64,000 bases of DNA from JAAYUH01 sp964640995 (lineage in GTDB: Bacteria; Caldisericota; Caldisericia; B22-G15): positions 248,001-312,000 of the forward strand of contig CAZXJJ010000001.1 in NCBI GenBank assembly GCA_964640995.1, in the 5' to 3' direction. This document shows, piece after piece, positions 27,925 to 37,477 of the stretch. Each line of letters starts with the position of its first letter. Positions within the stretch are counted from its first letter, which is position 1. Made by a program: the position numbers and the translations under genes. The notes under the pieces are model-generated. The model did no database searches, was not told where the DNA came from, and saw nothing but the letters and a program-made list of their open reading frames with translations.

Positions 27925-30135
27925 ATGTTAAAAAAACTAATTTTTTTAAGTTTAGTTTTTCTTTTAATTTGTTTACCGCTTTCAGTTAGAATTACTGTTA
28001 AAGCACAAGTAAAATTCCCAGATGTACCTAGTGATCATTTTGCCTTTGAAGCAATCACTAAACTTGTAGAAATGAATGTAGTAAAAGGTTTTCCAGATGG
28101 AAAATTTTATCCAAACAACACTGTTACAAGAGCTCAATTTGCAACTATGGTTGTTCTTGCAAAGAAATTAACTCTTGTATCTCCAGCGACTCCAACATTT
28201 AATGATGTTCCTTCATCACATTGGGCTTATAGATATGTTGAAACAGCATTTAGAGCAGGATATGTAAGAGGAGTAGGAGGTGGAAGATTTGCTCCAGATG
28301 CAAACATCAAAAGAGAAGATCTTGCAGTTCTTTTAATTAACACTCTTGGTTTACAAAGTGAGGCGGCAAAATTTACTCAACCATTGGTTTTAGCACAAGA
28401 TGGAAAGGAGATCTCCCCTTATGCAATTGGAGCAGTAACCCTTGCATATGCACCAGCATATCAACTTTTAAATTATCACTCTGCTCCAGGAGGTTATAGA
28501 ATTGTTGCTCCAAAGAAAGTAGCAACAAGAGCAGAGTGCGCATATGCAGTTTATCAAGCATTAAACTCTCCAAAGAGGGGTGGTCAGATAGTTATTGGTA
28601 TGTCTCAAGAACCTGATACTCTTTCAATTGTTGGTACAATGGCAGCAAGATCACAAATTTTAGGTTCTGTTGGATGGGGTGATGTTCACAGAGCAGATAA
28701 CTGGGATATTTATCCATTTTTACTTGAAGAGATTCCAACACTTGAAAATGGATTATGGAAAATGCTTCCTGGTGAAAAGATGGAGATCACTTTTAAATTA
28801 AGAAAAGGAATAAAGTGGTCAACAGGGGTCGAAGTTACAGTTGATGACTATCTTTTTGCACATGAAGTTGTTATGAATGATAAAGTTCCTCTTGCATCAA
28901 GATTGCCAAATTCTATTGTTGAAAAAATGGAAAAAATCGATAATTACACTCTAAAGGTCACATATAACCAACTTTATCACCTTGCAAATCTAGGACTTTG
29001 GATTTTACCAAAGCACCAGCTTGAACCAATATATAGAGAATCAATTGATAAATTCTTAAAATCTGACGAATTCAATAGAAAAGTTATTGGTATGGGACCA
29101 TACATGATAGAAGAGTGGAGACCTGGTGAAAGAATTATATTAGTTCCAAATCCACACTTTCCATTTAGACCAGTTATGGATAAGATTATTTGGAGATTCA
29201 TAAGAGATACAAACACACTTTTAGCAACTGTCCTTTCTGGTGGTGTTGATGCAGTTGCACCAGTAGGATTAACATTTGACCAAGGGTTACAATTAAAGAG
29301 AGGTGAAGCAACATCTGTTTACAAAACATATATTGACCCAGCATTAATTTGGGAGCACATTGATTTTAAGACCGATAATCCATGGTTTTCTGATAAAAGA
29401 GTAAGACAAGCATTATTATATGCAATTGATAGAGAAAAAATTGTAAAGAACTTATTCCAAGGATTACAGCCAGTTGCTCACTCATGGCTTCCACCAAAAC
29501 ATTATGGTTATGATCCAAACATTAAGAAATATGATTATAATCCTGAAAAGGCAAAACAACTATTGGCAGAGGCAGGTTGGAAACCAGGACCTGATGGTGT
29601 TCTTGTAAATGAAAAGGGTGAAAAATTTGAATTTATCAATGCTACAACTGCAGGAAATGCTATTAGAGAACAAGTACAACAAATTATTCAGGCAGATTTA
29701 AGAAAAGTCGGAATTGTGATGAAAATTGTTAACAGGCCATCAACAGTTCTTTTTGGTGATTATACAAGAAGAAGACAATTTGAACATACAGTTATGTATG
29801 CTTGGGTTATGTCTCCAACGTCATATGGAACAACTTTATGGCATTCAAGATACATTCCATCTGAGGCAAATGGATGGGTAGGTCAAAATTATCCTGGTTG
29901 GTCAACACCAAGATCAGATGAACTTCTTGATATGGTAGAAAAAGAACTTGATGCTGCAAAAAGAGCAGAATACCTTAGAGAGCAACAAAGAATTTGGGTT
30001 GAGGAAGTTCCATCAATTCCACTCTACTTCAGAGCAGATGTAAGTGTTGCAAAGAAGAATTTGGCAAACTGGAAACCAACATCATCTCTTGTTCCAATAA
30101 CTTGGAACTCTGAAGAGTGGTATTGGAAAAAGTAA
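27925..30135 (+). CDS. SLH-domain peptide ABC transporter substrate-binding protein
   Basis: The 736-residue protein has a signal peptide (about 1-31), two clear S-layer homology repeats (FPDVPSDHFAFEAITKLVEM at about 33-90; FNDVPSSHWAYRYVETAFRA at about 93-150) and a degenerate third (about 160-220). A complete family 5 solute-binding domain follows (GGQIVIGMSQEPDTLS to LPLYFRAD-like end), with LRKGIKWSTG, GPYMIEEWRPGERIILV and DKRVRQALLYAIDREKI. SLH repeats anchor proteins to the wall polymer, so the binding protein is tethered outside. A perfect hairpin follows the gene, then two permeases. No ATPase genes are in the operon. Confidence 0.92.
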   Translation: MLKKLIFLSLVFLLICLPLSVRITVKAQVKFPDVPSDHFAFEAITKLVEMNVVKGFPDGKFYPNNTVTRAQFATMVVLAKKLTLVSPATPTFNDVPSSHWAYRYVETAFRAGYVRGVGGGRFAPDANIKREDLAVLLINTLGLQSEAAKFTQPLVLAQDGKEISPYAIGAVTLAYAPAYQLLNYHSAPGGYRIVAPKKVATRAECAYAVYQALNSPKRGGQIVIGMSQEPDTLSIVGTMAARSQILGSVGWGDVHRADNWDIYPFLLEEIPTLENGLWKMLPGEKMEITFKLRKGIKWSTGVEVTVDDYLFAHEVVMNDKVPLASRLPNSIVEKMEKIDNYTLKVTYNQLYHLANLGLWILPKHQLEPIYRESIDKFLKSDEFNRKVIGMGPYMIEEWRPGERIILVPNPHFPFRPVMDKIIWRFIRDTNTLLATVLSGGVDAVAPVGLTFDQGLQLKRGEATSVYKTYIDPALIWEHIDFKTDNPWFSDKRVRQALLYAIDREKIVKNLFQGLQPVAHSWLPPKHYGYDPNIKKYDYNPEKAKQLLAEAGWKPGPDGVLVNEKGEKFEFINATTAGNAIREQVQQIIQADLRKVGIVMKIVNRPSTVLFGDYTRRRQFEHTVMYAWVMSPTSYGTTLWHSRYIPSEANGWVGQNYPGWSTPRSDELLDMVEKELDAAKRAEYLREQQRIWVEEVPSIPLYFRADVSVAKKNLANWKPTSSLVPITWNSEEWYWKK

Positions 30136-30158
30136 TAAAATTTAATGAATTTAATTTT

Positions 30159-30188
30159 AAAGGGGACAAGGCGCCTTGTCCCCTTTTT
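30159..30188 (+). terminator. Palindromic terminator between binding protein and permeases
   Basis: 30159-30172 and 30173-30186 form a perfect 14-bp inverted repeat (AAAGGGGACAAGGC and its complement) followed by TT. It lies 24 bases after the binding-protein stop and 20 bases before the dppB-like start. Placed inside the operon, it should give more binding protein than permease, as is known for many ABC operons. Confidence 0.85.
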
Positions 30189-30206
30189 ACAAATATGGAG
30201 GTGTAA

Positions 30207-31163
30207 ATGAGGAGTTACTTTATTAGAAGGTTAATTCAACTTTTACCATTATTAATAGGTATCTCTTTTATAATTTTTTTATTACTTGTACTTGCGCCAG
30301 GTAATCCAGTGGATATGATGATTTTTGGAAATCCAGATGTTAAACCAGAGGATATAGCAAGATTAAGAAAAATTTATGGTCTTGATGACCCAATTTACAT
30401 TAGATATTTTAAATGGCTAGGTAATGTTTTAAAAGGAGATTTAGGATATTCACAAAGGTGGTATAGATCTAATTTAGAACTTATAAAAATTCACTTACCA
30501 AGAACTTTAATACTTTCAACTGTATCACTTTTCATAAGTTTAATAATCGCAATACCTATAGGAGTTTATTCTGCTGTAAGACAATACTCTTTTGTTGACT
30601 ATGTAGTTACATTTCTTGCTTTTGTTGGAAGAAGCATGCCAACATTTTGGTTTGGAATTATGATGATTTTATTATTTGCAGTATATCTCAAGTGGCTTCC
30701 ACCAGGTGGCATGTCTACAATTGGTCTTGAAGGTAATATTTTAGATAGAGCAAAATATCTCATTATGCCATCAATTGTTCTTGGCCTTGCAAATACAACT
30801 GGATGGATGAGATATATGAGATCGTCTCTTTTGGAAGTTATAAGACAAGATTACATAAGAACTGCGAGAGCAAAAGGTCTTCCTGAAAGATCAGTTATAT
30901 ACGTACATGCATTAAGAAATGCTTTAATTCCAATTGTAACTCTTATAATGTTAACAATTCCTGGTCTTTTTGCTGGTGCAACAATAACCGAAACTGTATT
31001 TAACTATCCAGGAATGGGACTACTTTTATATGAGGCAATAATTGGTTCTGATTATTCACTTGCCATTTCATGTCTTCTATTTCTATCTCTATTAACAATT
31101 TTATTTAATTTTCTTGCAGATATAGTTTATGTTTTGATTGATCCAAGAATAAAATATGAATAA
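30207..31163 (+). CDS. Peptide/nickel ABC transporter permease, DppB type
   Basis: The 318-residue protein has six membrane segments and the family start SYFIRRLIQLLPLLIGISF. The YGLDDPIYIRYFKWLGNVLKG part follows (given here in family order: YGLDDP, then FKWLGNVLKGDLGYS). The cytosolic EAA-type loop reads RTARAKGLPERSVIYVHALR and contacts the ATPases. An ATG with GGAGGTG 5 bases upstream fixes the start. With the DppC-type gene it makes the membrane channel for the SLH-tethered binding protein. Confidence 0.93.
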   Translation: MRSYFIRRLIQLLPLLIGISFIIFLLLVLAPGNPVDMMIFGNPDVKPEDIARLRKIYGLDDPIYIRYFKWLGNVLKGDLGYSQRWYRSNLELIKIHLPRTLILSTVSLFISLIIAIPIGVYSAVRQYSFVDYVVTFLAFVGRSMPTFWFGIMMILLFAVYLKWLPPGGMSTIGLEGNILDRAKYLIMPSIVLGLANTTGWMRYMRSSLLEVIRQDYIRTARAKGLPERSVIYVHALRNALIPIVTLIMLTIPGLFAGATITETVFNYPGMGLLLYEAIIGSDYSLAISCLLFLSLLTILFNFLADIVYVLIDPRIKYE

Positions 31164-31180
31164 TTTTTAGAGGTGAAATC

Positions 31181-32074
31181 ATGGAAAAAAAAGAAGCATT
31201 AGATGCTAGTGTAGAATTATTAACCAAAAAAACATATTCATATTGGCAGCTTGTTTGGAAAAGATTAAGAAAGCATAAATTGGCACTGGTATCTGGAATA
31301 ATTCTTTTAATTTTAATATTTGCATGTTTGTTTGCTCCTTTTTTAACTCCATACAACTATTATGATATTGATTTAGACAATAGATTTGCTCCACCTTCAA
31401 GAGAGCATATTATGGGAACAAGTGAAATAGGACATGATATCTTTACAAGAATACTTTATGGAGGAAGAATTTCGCTTTTAGTTGGATTTGCTTCTGCTTT
31501 TGCTGCTGCTATAATTGGTGGAATACTTGGTCTTGTTTCAGGTTATTATGGCGGAATGATCGATAATATCATAATGAGAGTTGCTGATGTTTTTTATTCA
31601 ATCCCTGTTCTTCCTTTAATGCTTATCATTGCAAAATTTTTAGGTTCATCCTTAACAAATATTATTTTAATAATTGTTGTTTTCGGTTGGATGACTGTTG
31701 CAAGAATAGTTAGAGGAATGACTTTGTCTCTTAAAAATCAAGAGTTCTCTGAAGCAGCAAGAGCAATTGGAAGTAGTAACATAAGAATAATTTATAAACA
31801 TATCTTTCCAAATGTTATGGCACCTCTTATTGTTAGTGCAACTTTGGCAATAGGTGGTGCAATAATTTATGAGGCATCATTAAGTTTTCTTGGTTTAGGA
31901 ATCCAACCACCCACTCCTTCCTGGGGAAATATGCTTCAGAGAGCTCAGGAACACATTTGGAGAGCGCCTTGGATGGCCTTTTGGCCTGGAATTTTCATTT
32001 TTATAACTGTTCTATGTTTCAACTTCCTAGGAGATGGCCTTAGAGATGCAATGGACCCAAGATTAAAGATATAA
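31181..32074 (+). CDS. Peptide/nickel ABC transporter permease, DppC type
   Basis: The 297 residues contain the DppC N-terminal region (LRKHKLALVSGIILLILIF), HIMGTSEIGHDIFTRILYGG, and the EAA-type loop EAARAIGSSNIRIIYKHIFP, and end LGDGLRDAMDPRLKI. It starts 18 bases after dppB with GAGGTG upstream. DppD/DppF ATPase genes normally come next, but the region to 33352 holds only a dead EVE-nuclease gene, so ATPases must be elsewhere or shared. The 222 bases after the stop show no other gene. Confidence 0.93.
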   Translation: MEKKEALDASVELLTKKTYSYWQLVWKRLRKHKLALVSGIILLILIFACLFAPFLTPYNYYDIDLDNRFAPPSREHIMGTSEIGHDIFTRILYGGRISLLVGFASAFAAAIIGGILGLVSGYYGGMIDNIIMRVADVFYSIPVLPLMLIIAKFLGSSLTNIILIIVVFGWMTVARIVRGMTLSLKNQEFSEAARAIGSSNIRIIYKHIFPNVMAPLIVSATLAIGGAIIYEASLSFLGLGIQPPTPSWGNMLQRAQEHIWRAPWMAFWPGIFIFITVLCFNFLGDGLRDAMDPRLKI

Positions 32075-32296
32075 AATTTATAAATTAATCAAGTTTAAAT
32101 TTGGGGGGGTAAATTTTTACTGAACCACTGGAATTTATATTTTAAATATATTTCATAATTTTATTTTAGAGTTAAAAATTATTTTCATTTGTTGCTGAAA
32201 ATTTAGGTTGTAAAGTTGGATGGTATGTTACCTATAAGACAATAATAACTTATTAATTATACTTTTTTATATGAAAAATATTTCTTAAAATTATAT

Positions 32297-33172
32297 AATA
32301 AAAAAATAATTGGTTATTAATAGGTACATTAGAAAATTGGGAAAATTCTTTAAAACAGCCTATTCTAATCTGGGGTTTAAAAGAAATACATTTAAATAAA
32401 TTAATTTTTTGTAATTAAATGATTAATGGATTTATGTAAAATCACCTGTAAAAAGTGTTATTGGTTTAGGAATGATGACAGATAGATATATTGATAGAAT
32501 TAATTTATTTTGGAAAGATGAAATTGAAAACAATAAAGTTATATGGCCGCTCAGATTCAGATTTCGTATAATAAAAATAATACCAAAAGAATTATGAATT
32601 AAAGATAATATAAAAATTAATGATTTTAATTTAATTTGGAATTCAGGATTTCATCAATTAGATGAAAATTTATTTACTGAACTATTTAAGAGGTTTGAAT
32701 TAAAACATAAAATTAATCCTAAAGAGATAGAATGTGGTCCTGTAATTATTAAGCCTATTGAAAGAAAAGATATTACATTAACCATCGAGAATTACAAGAG
32801 CAAATTGCTGAAATAGGAAAATTACAAAATTATTATTCTGAAATAGAATATCCTATAGAATTACCTAGTGAGAAAAAAATATTGATTTAGTTTAGAAAAG
32901 AGAAATTGAGGTGTTCCAACTTTTACCTTCGAGGTTGAGTTATCTGGTATGATAGAAAAAGCAATTGAAAGGTTAAAATTCTCGTATTCGAAATGGAATT
33001 CAAAACCAAGAATTATAGTATCTAATGATTTAATTAATAAAGTGAGTAATATTTTATTAATAGAGGAAAAAAATTTTAAAAATCAAATTAAAATTTATGA
33101 AATTAATAAAATACAAGAATTATATGATTTAAAAGAGAGTTAAAAAATCTTGAAAAGGAATTAGATTTATAA
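32297..33172 (+). pseudogene. Broken EVE-domain plus nuclease fusion gene
   Basis: The first part reads NWLLIGTLENWENSL and IWGLKEI, then after stops YVKSPVKSVIGLGMMTDRYI, EIENNKVIWPLRFRFRIIKI and LIWNSGFHQLDE. This is the pattern of EVE (YTH-like) domains found in restriction and defence proteins, which bind modified bases. The second part, in changing frames, reads EQIAEIGKLQNYYSEIEYPI, NIDLV(stop)KREI, GVPTFTFEVELSGMIEKAIE and LKFSYSKWNSKPRIIVS. The ID-(x)n-FEVE arrangement looks like a PD-(D/E)xK-type nuclease. Lesions include stops near 32418, 32433 and 32884 (Trp codon to TAG) and frameshifts near 32597, 32800 and 33140. No methylase or partner is present. Confidence 0.7.
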
Positions 33173-33352
33173 ATACTTTGGTTATATCAATTATAATTCC
33201 ATCTACCAATAATTTTCTAATTAAGATTTTAAATGATTTATTATTTTTAATTTGACAAAGGGGGGGAAATTGAATAAAATTTTATGAGTGATGAGAGAAG
33301 AAAAAGTTTTATTTTATTTTGATTTGAGGAAACTTTTGGAGGGAATTCATAT

Positions 33353-34912
33353 TTGAGAGGCAGAAGGTTAATATCTGTTAGTTTCATAATGATTCTTATC
33401 ACCCTAATTACAAGAATTTTGGGCTTTGTAAGAGAAGAAGTTATTGCTTATTTTTTTGGAGCAACATTTCAATCTGATGCTATTAAGATATCAACATATA
33501 TCCCACTAACCATTTCTCATCTTCTTGTCGCAGGCCTTCTTTCTGCAATTTTTATTCCAGTTTTTACAGATTTTCTAATTGAGAAAAAAGAAAAAGACAT
33601 GTGGGAAACATTCAATATTTTATTTAATATAATTGGAGTTATTTTTATTGTTTTATCTTTTATATTTTTTGTTTTCTCAAAAGAATTAATTCACCTTATG
33701 GCTCCTCATGCAAGTAATGAAATGAAAACTTTGGCAAACTCAATGTTTATTTATCTTATACCTCAAATGTTAATACATGCATGGGCTTCTCTTTTTGGTG
33801 GCCTTCATAACACTTATGAATCATTTATAATTCCTGGAATTGGTGGAATTCTTTATAATATAGCAATCGTTTCGTCTCTTATATTTTTAACAAAATATTA
33901 TGGTGCTTATGCAATAATATATGGAGCAATGATTGGCGCAATTCTCCAACTTTTAATACAAATTCCTTTTGCAATTAAAAAGGGTTGGAGATATAAACCA
34001 CTTTTTAATTTGAAAAATCAATATGTAAGAAAAATTGGAATTCTTGCAGTCCCAATTTTAATTAACTCAACTTTAGGATATATAACACCAATTTTTGAAA
34101 AGTCTATTGGCTCTTTTTTTGGAGAAGGAGCAATCTCTTCTCTTGATTATGCTTTTAAAGTTTCTCAACTCCCTCTTGGAATTTTTGCATTTGTTGTGTC
34201 GCTTATTGTTTTCCCAACACTCTCACAACTTGTTTCAAGAAAAAAGTTTGAAAGACTTACAAAAACAATTCAATTTGGTTTAAAGTTTATACTTTACCTT
34301 ATGATACCATCAGCAATGGGTTTAGTTTTATTTTCATATCCAATCATAAGGCTTCTCTTTGAACAAGGAATGTTTACACAAAATGCAACAAAAATTGTTT
34401 CAAATTTACTTATTTTTTATTCAATTGGTCTTCCATTTTGGGGTATGACAGCACTTCTTGTAAGAGTTTATTATTCATTTAAAGATACAATCACACCAGT
34501 TATAATAAGCATCATAACGATTGTTTTACAGGTATCACTTTATTTATTGAATTCAAAATTAATTGGACTTTCTGGAATTCCTCTTGGTGCATCAATTGCA
34601 AGTATATTTCAATTTATTCTTCTTTATGGAATTTTATTTAAAAAATTAAAAACTTTGAGTATTAAAGATTTTATTATAAATTTTTTAAAAATTTTAGCAT
34701 ATTCTTTAATTGCAACTTTTATTTCTCTTATAATATCTAACTATTTAGATAGAAATGGTTTCACTATATCTAAATATGGGCAACTAATTCAAGTTGGAGT
34801 TGTAATTGTTGTAACACTATTTATATATTTTTTAGTATTATATATAAGAGATTATAAGAATTTAAGAATTGAACTTGAAAGAATTAGAGGTGGAATAGAT
34901 GATAAAGTTTAA
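33353..34912 (+). CDS. murJ: Lipid II flippase MurJ
   Basis: MurJ (MviN) flips lipid-linked cell-wall precursor across the membrane. The 519 residues show about 14 helices and the family start: ITLITRILGFVREEVIAYFFG, then SDAIKISTYIPLTISHLLVAG, and later LPLGIFAFVVSLIVFPTLS, with conserved Arg and Pro residues. TTG at 33353 is used as start: a GGAGGG lies 9 bases upstream and no ATG gives the family N-terminus. The next gene starts inside its last codons (14-base overlap), so it opens the wall/polysaccharide operon that runs to 41122. Confidence 0.92.
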   Translation: MRGRRLISVSFIMILITLITRILGFVREEVIAYFFGATFQSDAIKISTYIPLTISHLLVAGLLSAIFIPVFTDFLIEKKEKDMWETFNILFNIIGVIFIVLSFIFFVFSKELIHLMAPHASNEMKTLANSMFIYLIPQMLIHAWASLFGGLHNTYESFIIPGIGGILYNIAIVSSLIFLTKYYGAYAIIYGAMIGAILQLLIQIPFAIKKGWRYKPLFNLKNQYVRKIGILAVPILINSTLGYITPIFEKSIGSFFGEGAISSLDYAFKVSQLPLGIFAFVVSLIVFPTLSQLVSRKKFERLTKTIQFGLKFILYLMIPSAMGLVLFSYPIIRLLFEQGMFTQNATKIVSNLLIFYSIGLPFWGMTALLVRVYYSFKDTITPVIISIITIVLQVSLYLLNSKLIGLSGIPLGASIASIFQFILLYGILFKKLKTLSIKDFIINFLKILAYSLIATFISLIISNYLDRNGFTISKYGQLIQVGVVIVVTLFIYFLVLYIRDYKNLRIELERIRGGIDDKV

Positions 34913-35798
34913 AAAAGCATTAACCATCATATTGATAGTTTTAATTGTTCTTGTAGTTTCATTTATTGGATACACTTATTACATTTTATCTTCAATTAAT
35001 CTAAAAAATGGAGAAAATGGTGAAAATACACTTCCTGCAAGAGAAATAGATTGGAGTAAAAAAATAAATATTTTGCTTATTGGAATTGACCAAAGATATG
35101 AAGATGAGATGTCAAGGTCAGATACAAATCTACTTCTTTCAATTGACCCAGTAAATAAAAAATTAGTTCTTATTTCCCTTCCAAGAGATTCATTAGTCAC
35201 TCTTCCAGGTTATGAAGGAGATGAAAAGTTAGCACATGCTCATTCTTATGGAGGAATTCCTCTTCTTATTAAAACAGTTGAATCTATTTTAAATATTGAA
35301 ATTCCTTATTATGTAGAAGTAAATTTTGATGGTTTCAAAAATATGATTGATCTTATTGGTGGAATTACAATTGATGTTGAAAAAGATATGGATTATGAAT
35401 CTTATCTTGGAGATGTAAAAATTCATCTTAAAAAAGGTTTGCAGCACCTTAATGGAGAGAAGGCTCTTGAATATGTAAGATTTAGAATGGATGAGACAGG
35501 TGATATTGGAAGAATGGAGAGACAGCAAAAGTTTATAAAAGCAGTTATAAAACAAGTTTTTGAAATTTCAAATACATTAAGACTTCAGAAAGCGCTTCTT
35601 GAACTTAAAAATTGGGTGAAAACAAATCTTGAACCAACTCAAATAATAAAATTAGGTTTAATAATAAAAAACATTCAAGATGAAGATATGATTTCAATGA
35701 CTCTTCCAGGAACTCTTGGTTGGAAAAATCATCTTTCATATTATATTCTTGATTATGGTAAAATTCAAAATATAATTGATGAATACCTTAAAGATTAA
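34899..35798 (+). CDS. LytR-CpsA-Psr family wall-polymer ligase
   Basis: LCP enzymes transfer lipid-linked glycopolymers to peptidoglycan outside the cell. The 299 residues start with one membrane helix (about 8-32). The LCP domain follows, with ILLIGIDQRYEDEMSRSDT, LISLPRDSLVTLPG, NFDGFKNMIDLIGGI, HLNGEKALEYVRFR and DIGRMERQQKFI, which hold the conserved Arg and Asp residues that bind pyrophosphate. It overlaps murJ by 14 bases. Together with the polymerase, glycosyltransferases and dehydrogenase downstream it points to a wall-attached acidic polysaccharide. Confidence 0.92.
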   Translation: MIKFKKALTIILIVLIVLVVSFIGYTYYILSSINLKNGENGENTLPAREIDWSKKINILLIGIDQRYEDEMSRSDTNLLLSIDPVNKKLVLISLPRDSLVTLPGYEGDEKLAHAHSYGGIPLLIKTVESILNIEIPYYVEVNFDGFKNMIDLIGGITIDVEKDMDYESYLGDVKIHLKKGLQHLNGEKALEYVRFRMDETGDIGRMERQQKFIKAVIKQVFEISNTLRLQKALLELKNWVKTNLEPTQIIKLGLIIKNIQDEDMISMTLPGTLGWKNHLSYYILDYGKIQNIIDEYLKD

Positions 35799-36189
35799 AG
35801 ATATCTTTACAGATTTAATAAAAGAAAGTTCCTTAAATAAAGCATTTTTATTTATAAATGATTTACATGAAGAGAGTTTCATTTCAAAAGTTTTTAATTC
35901 AATTAAGAATTTTTATTATGAAAGTTTTATTTTTAAAGTTTTAAAGAAAGAAGATGAAGATTTATCAATAAATATAAATATATTTAAAATAAAATATGAG
36001 GGAAATTATAAAAATTTATTGATTTTTTTAGTTATTATATTAATTCCTTACATTCTAAAAATCCCATCTTTAATAGTGAAAATTTTACTTTTCGCATTCT
36101 TATATTTTATTTTTATGTCTCTATTTATAAAAGAAGATTTAATTAAAGACTCATTCTTGTATAAACTTTTTGGGGGGAAGAATGGTTGA
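35779..36189 (+). CDS. Small membrane protein in the polysaccharide operon
   Basis: The 136 residues have a charged N-terminal half that repeats ESFISKVFNS and ESFIFKVLKK motifs, and two hydrophobic segments at about 80-98 and 101-120. ATG 35779 overlaps the LCP stop; TTG 35776 is an alternative. Its end overlaps the next gene's start. I do not recognise the family. Position suggests a helper of polymer assembly, but nothing in the sequence shows this. Confidence 0.55.
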   Translation: MNTLKIKDIFTDLIKESSLNKAFLFINDLHEESFISKVFNSIKNFYYESFIFKVLKKEDEDLSININIFKIKYEGNYKNLLIFLVIILIPYILKIPSLIVKILLFAFLYFIFMSLFIKEDLIKDSFLYKLFGGKNG

Positions 36190-37477
36190 ATTAGGAGCAA
36201 TTTTTTTCTCATTCCTTACCGCAGTTTCTCTTTTAATAAAACCTCAAATTGGTTTTATATTTTCAATTCCACTTTTCTTTTACTATTTGCCATATAAATT
36301 ACCATTTTACTTAATTCCACTTTATCCAATAATTGATTTTTTGGTAAGAAACCTATTTCCACAAATTTCTTCAATTTGGGATGAAGGTTTTATTTTTCTT
36401 TTAATTCTTATCTTTTTATTAAGAGTTAAATCAAAAAGAATAAAATTTACTGAATTAATTTATCCAGTTTTTATTTTTCTTTTAGCACTTTTGGTATCTT
36501 CTTATTTTACAAAAATTGATACAAGAATTGCCTTTGATGGAATAAGAAGTTATCTTGAGATGTTTCTTTTCTTTTTAATTGTTATTAATTTTATAAATGA
36601 CAAAAAGGATATTGAAATTTTCATAAATTTGTCAACTGTTTCAGTTTTATTTCTATCTCTTTATGGAATATATCAATACATTGCAAGAGTTTCAATTCCT
36701 TCCTCTTGGATCGATAAAGATCTCGAAACAACAATTTCAACAAGAGCTTTTTCAATTTTTGGTTCTCCCAATGCATTTGCAGGATACCTTATTCTTTTAA
36801 TCCCTCTTATTTTTACAATTTTTCTTTTTGAGAAAAAATTAACAAAAAAACTTCATTATTTTTTGGTTCTTGGTGCATCTTCATTTGCTCTTCTTTTCAC
36901 ATTAACAAGAGCAGCACAAATTTCAATCATATTTCCATTTTTACTTTTCACTCTTTTATATAAAGACAAAAGGTATTTTCTTGTTTTAATAATTTTTATC
37001 CTCATTGCTTTTTCAATTCCTCAAATAAGAGTTAGATTCTTAAATCTTTTATCTCCAATTTACCTTGAGAAGGCAAAAACATATGGAAGGCTCTTTAGGT
37101 GGAATCTTGCTATTTCAATATTTTCATTGAAGCCAATTTTTGGAGTAGGACCAGGTGGATTTGGAGGAGCAGTTGCAAGTAGGTTAGGAATGTTTGAAGG
37201 GCTTTATGTTGATAATTATTATTTAAAAACTCTTGTTGAGGTAGGACTAGTTGGTTTTATATCATTTTTATATCTTATATTTTCTATTTTAAGAAAAGGA
37301 GTGTCAAATTTAATAAATTTAATTCAAGAAAAAGAAAAAATGATTTGTCTCGGAATATTTTTAGGGTTAATTGCATTTTTCTTAAACAATCTCACAGAAA
37401 ACCTTTGGGAGATTCCAACTTTAAGTGTTACTATGTGGAGTTTGATAGGAATTTTATACTCTTTTAAAAAAGAATGA
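36182..37477 (+). CDS. O-antigen ligase/Wzy-like polymerase
   Basis: The protein is about 431 residues with 10-12 membrane segments. It has a conserved outside loop with RAFSIFGSPNAFAGYL and, further on, GRLFRWNLAISIF and GVGPGGFGG. The SPNxFAGYL and GVGPGxFG motifs are typical of Wzy_C (O-antigen ligase) family proteins, which polymerise or ligate lipid-linked sugars. ATG 36182 is chosen because a GGGGGG site lies 5-10 bases before it; a TTG at 36170 would include that site. ATGA overlap links it to the next glycosyltransferase. Confidence 0.85.
   Translation: MVELGAIFFSFLTAVSLLIKPQIGFIFSIPLFFYYLPYKLPFYLIPLYPIIDFLVRNLFPQISSIWDEGFIFLLILIFLLRVKSKRIKFTELIYPVFIFLLALLVSSYFTKIDTRIAFDGIRSYLEMFLFFLIVINFINDKKDIEIFINLSTVSVLFLSLYGIYQYIARVSIPSSWIDKDLETTISTRAFSIFGSPNAFAGYLILLIPLIFTIFLFEKKLTKKLHYFLVLGASSFALLFTLTRAAQISIIFPFLLFTLLYKDKRYFLVLIIFILIAFSIPQIRVRFLNLLSPIYLEKAKTYGRLFRWNLAISIFSLKPIFGVGPGGFGGAVASRLGMFEGLYVDNYYLKTLVEVGLVGFISFLYLIFSILRKGVSNLINLIQEKEKMICLGIFLGLIAFFLNNLTENLWEIPTLSVTMWSLIGILYSFKKE

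Noticed and set aside
28373..28573. Open frames opposite the SLH-binding protein and other long genes
   Set aside because: They are antisense shadows without ribosome sites or recognisable domains; the sense genes explain the sequence.
32075..32296. A separate gene between dppC and the EVE remnant
   Set aside because: All frames are interrupted and no domain is readable; a G-run near 32104 is only homopolymer-like.
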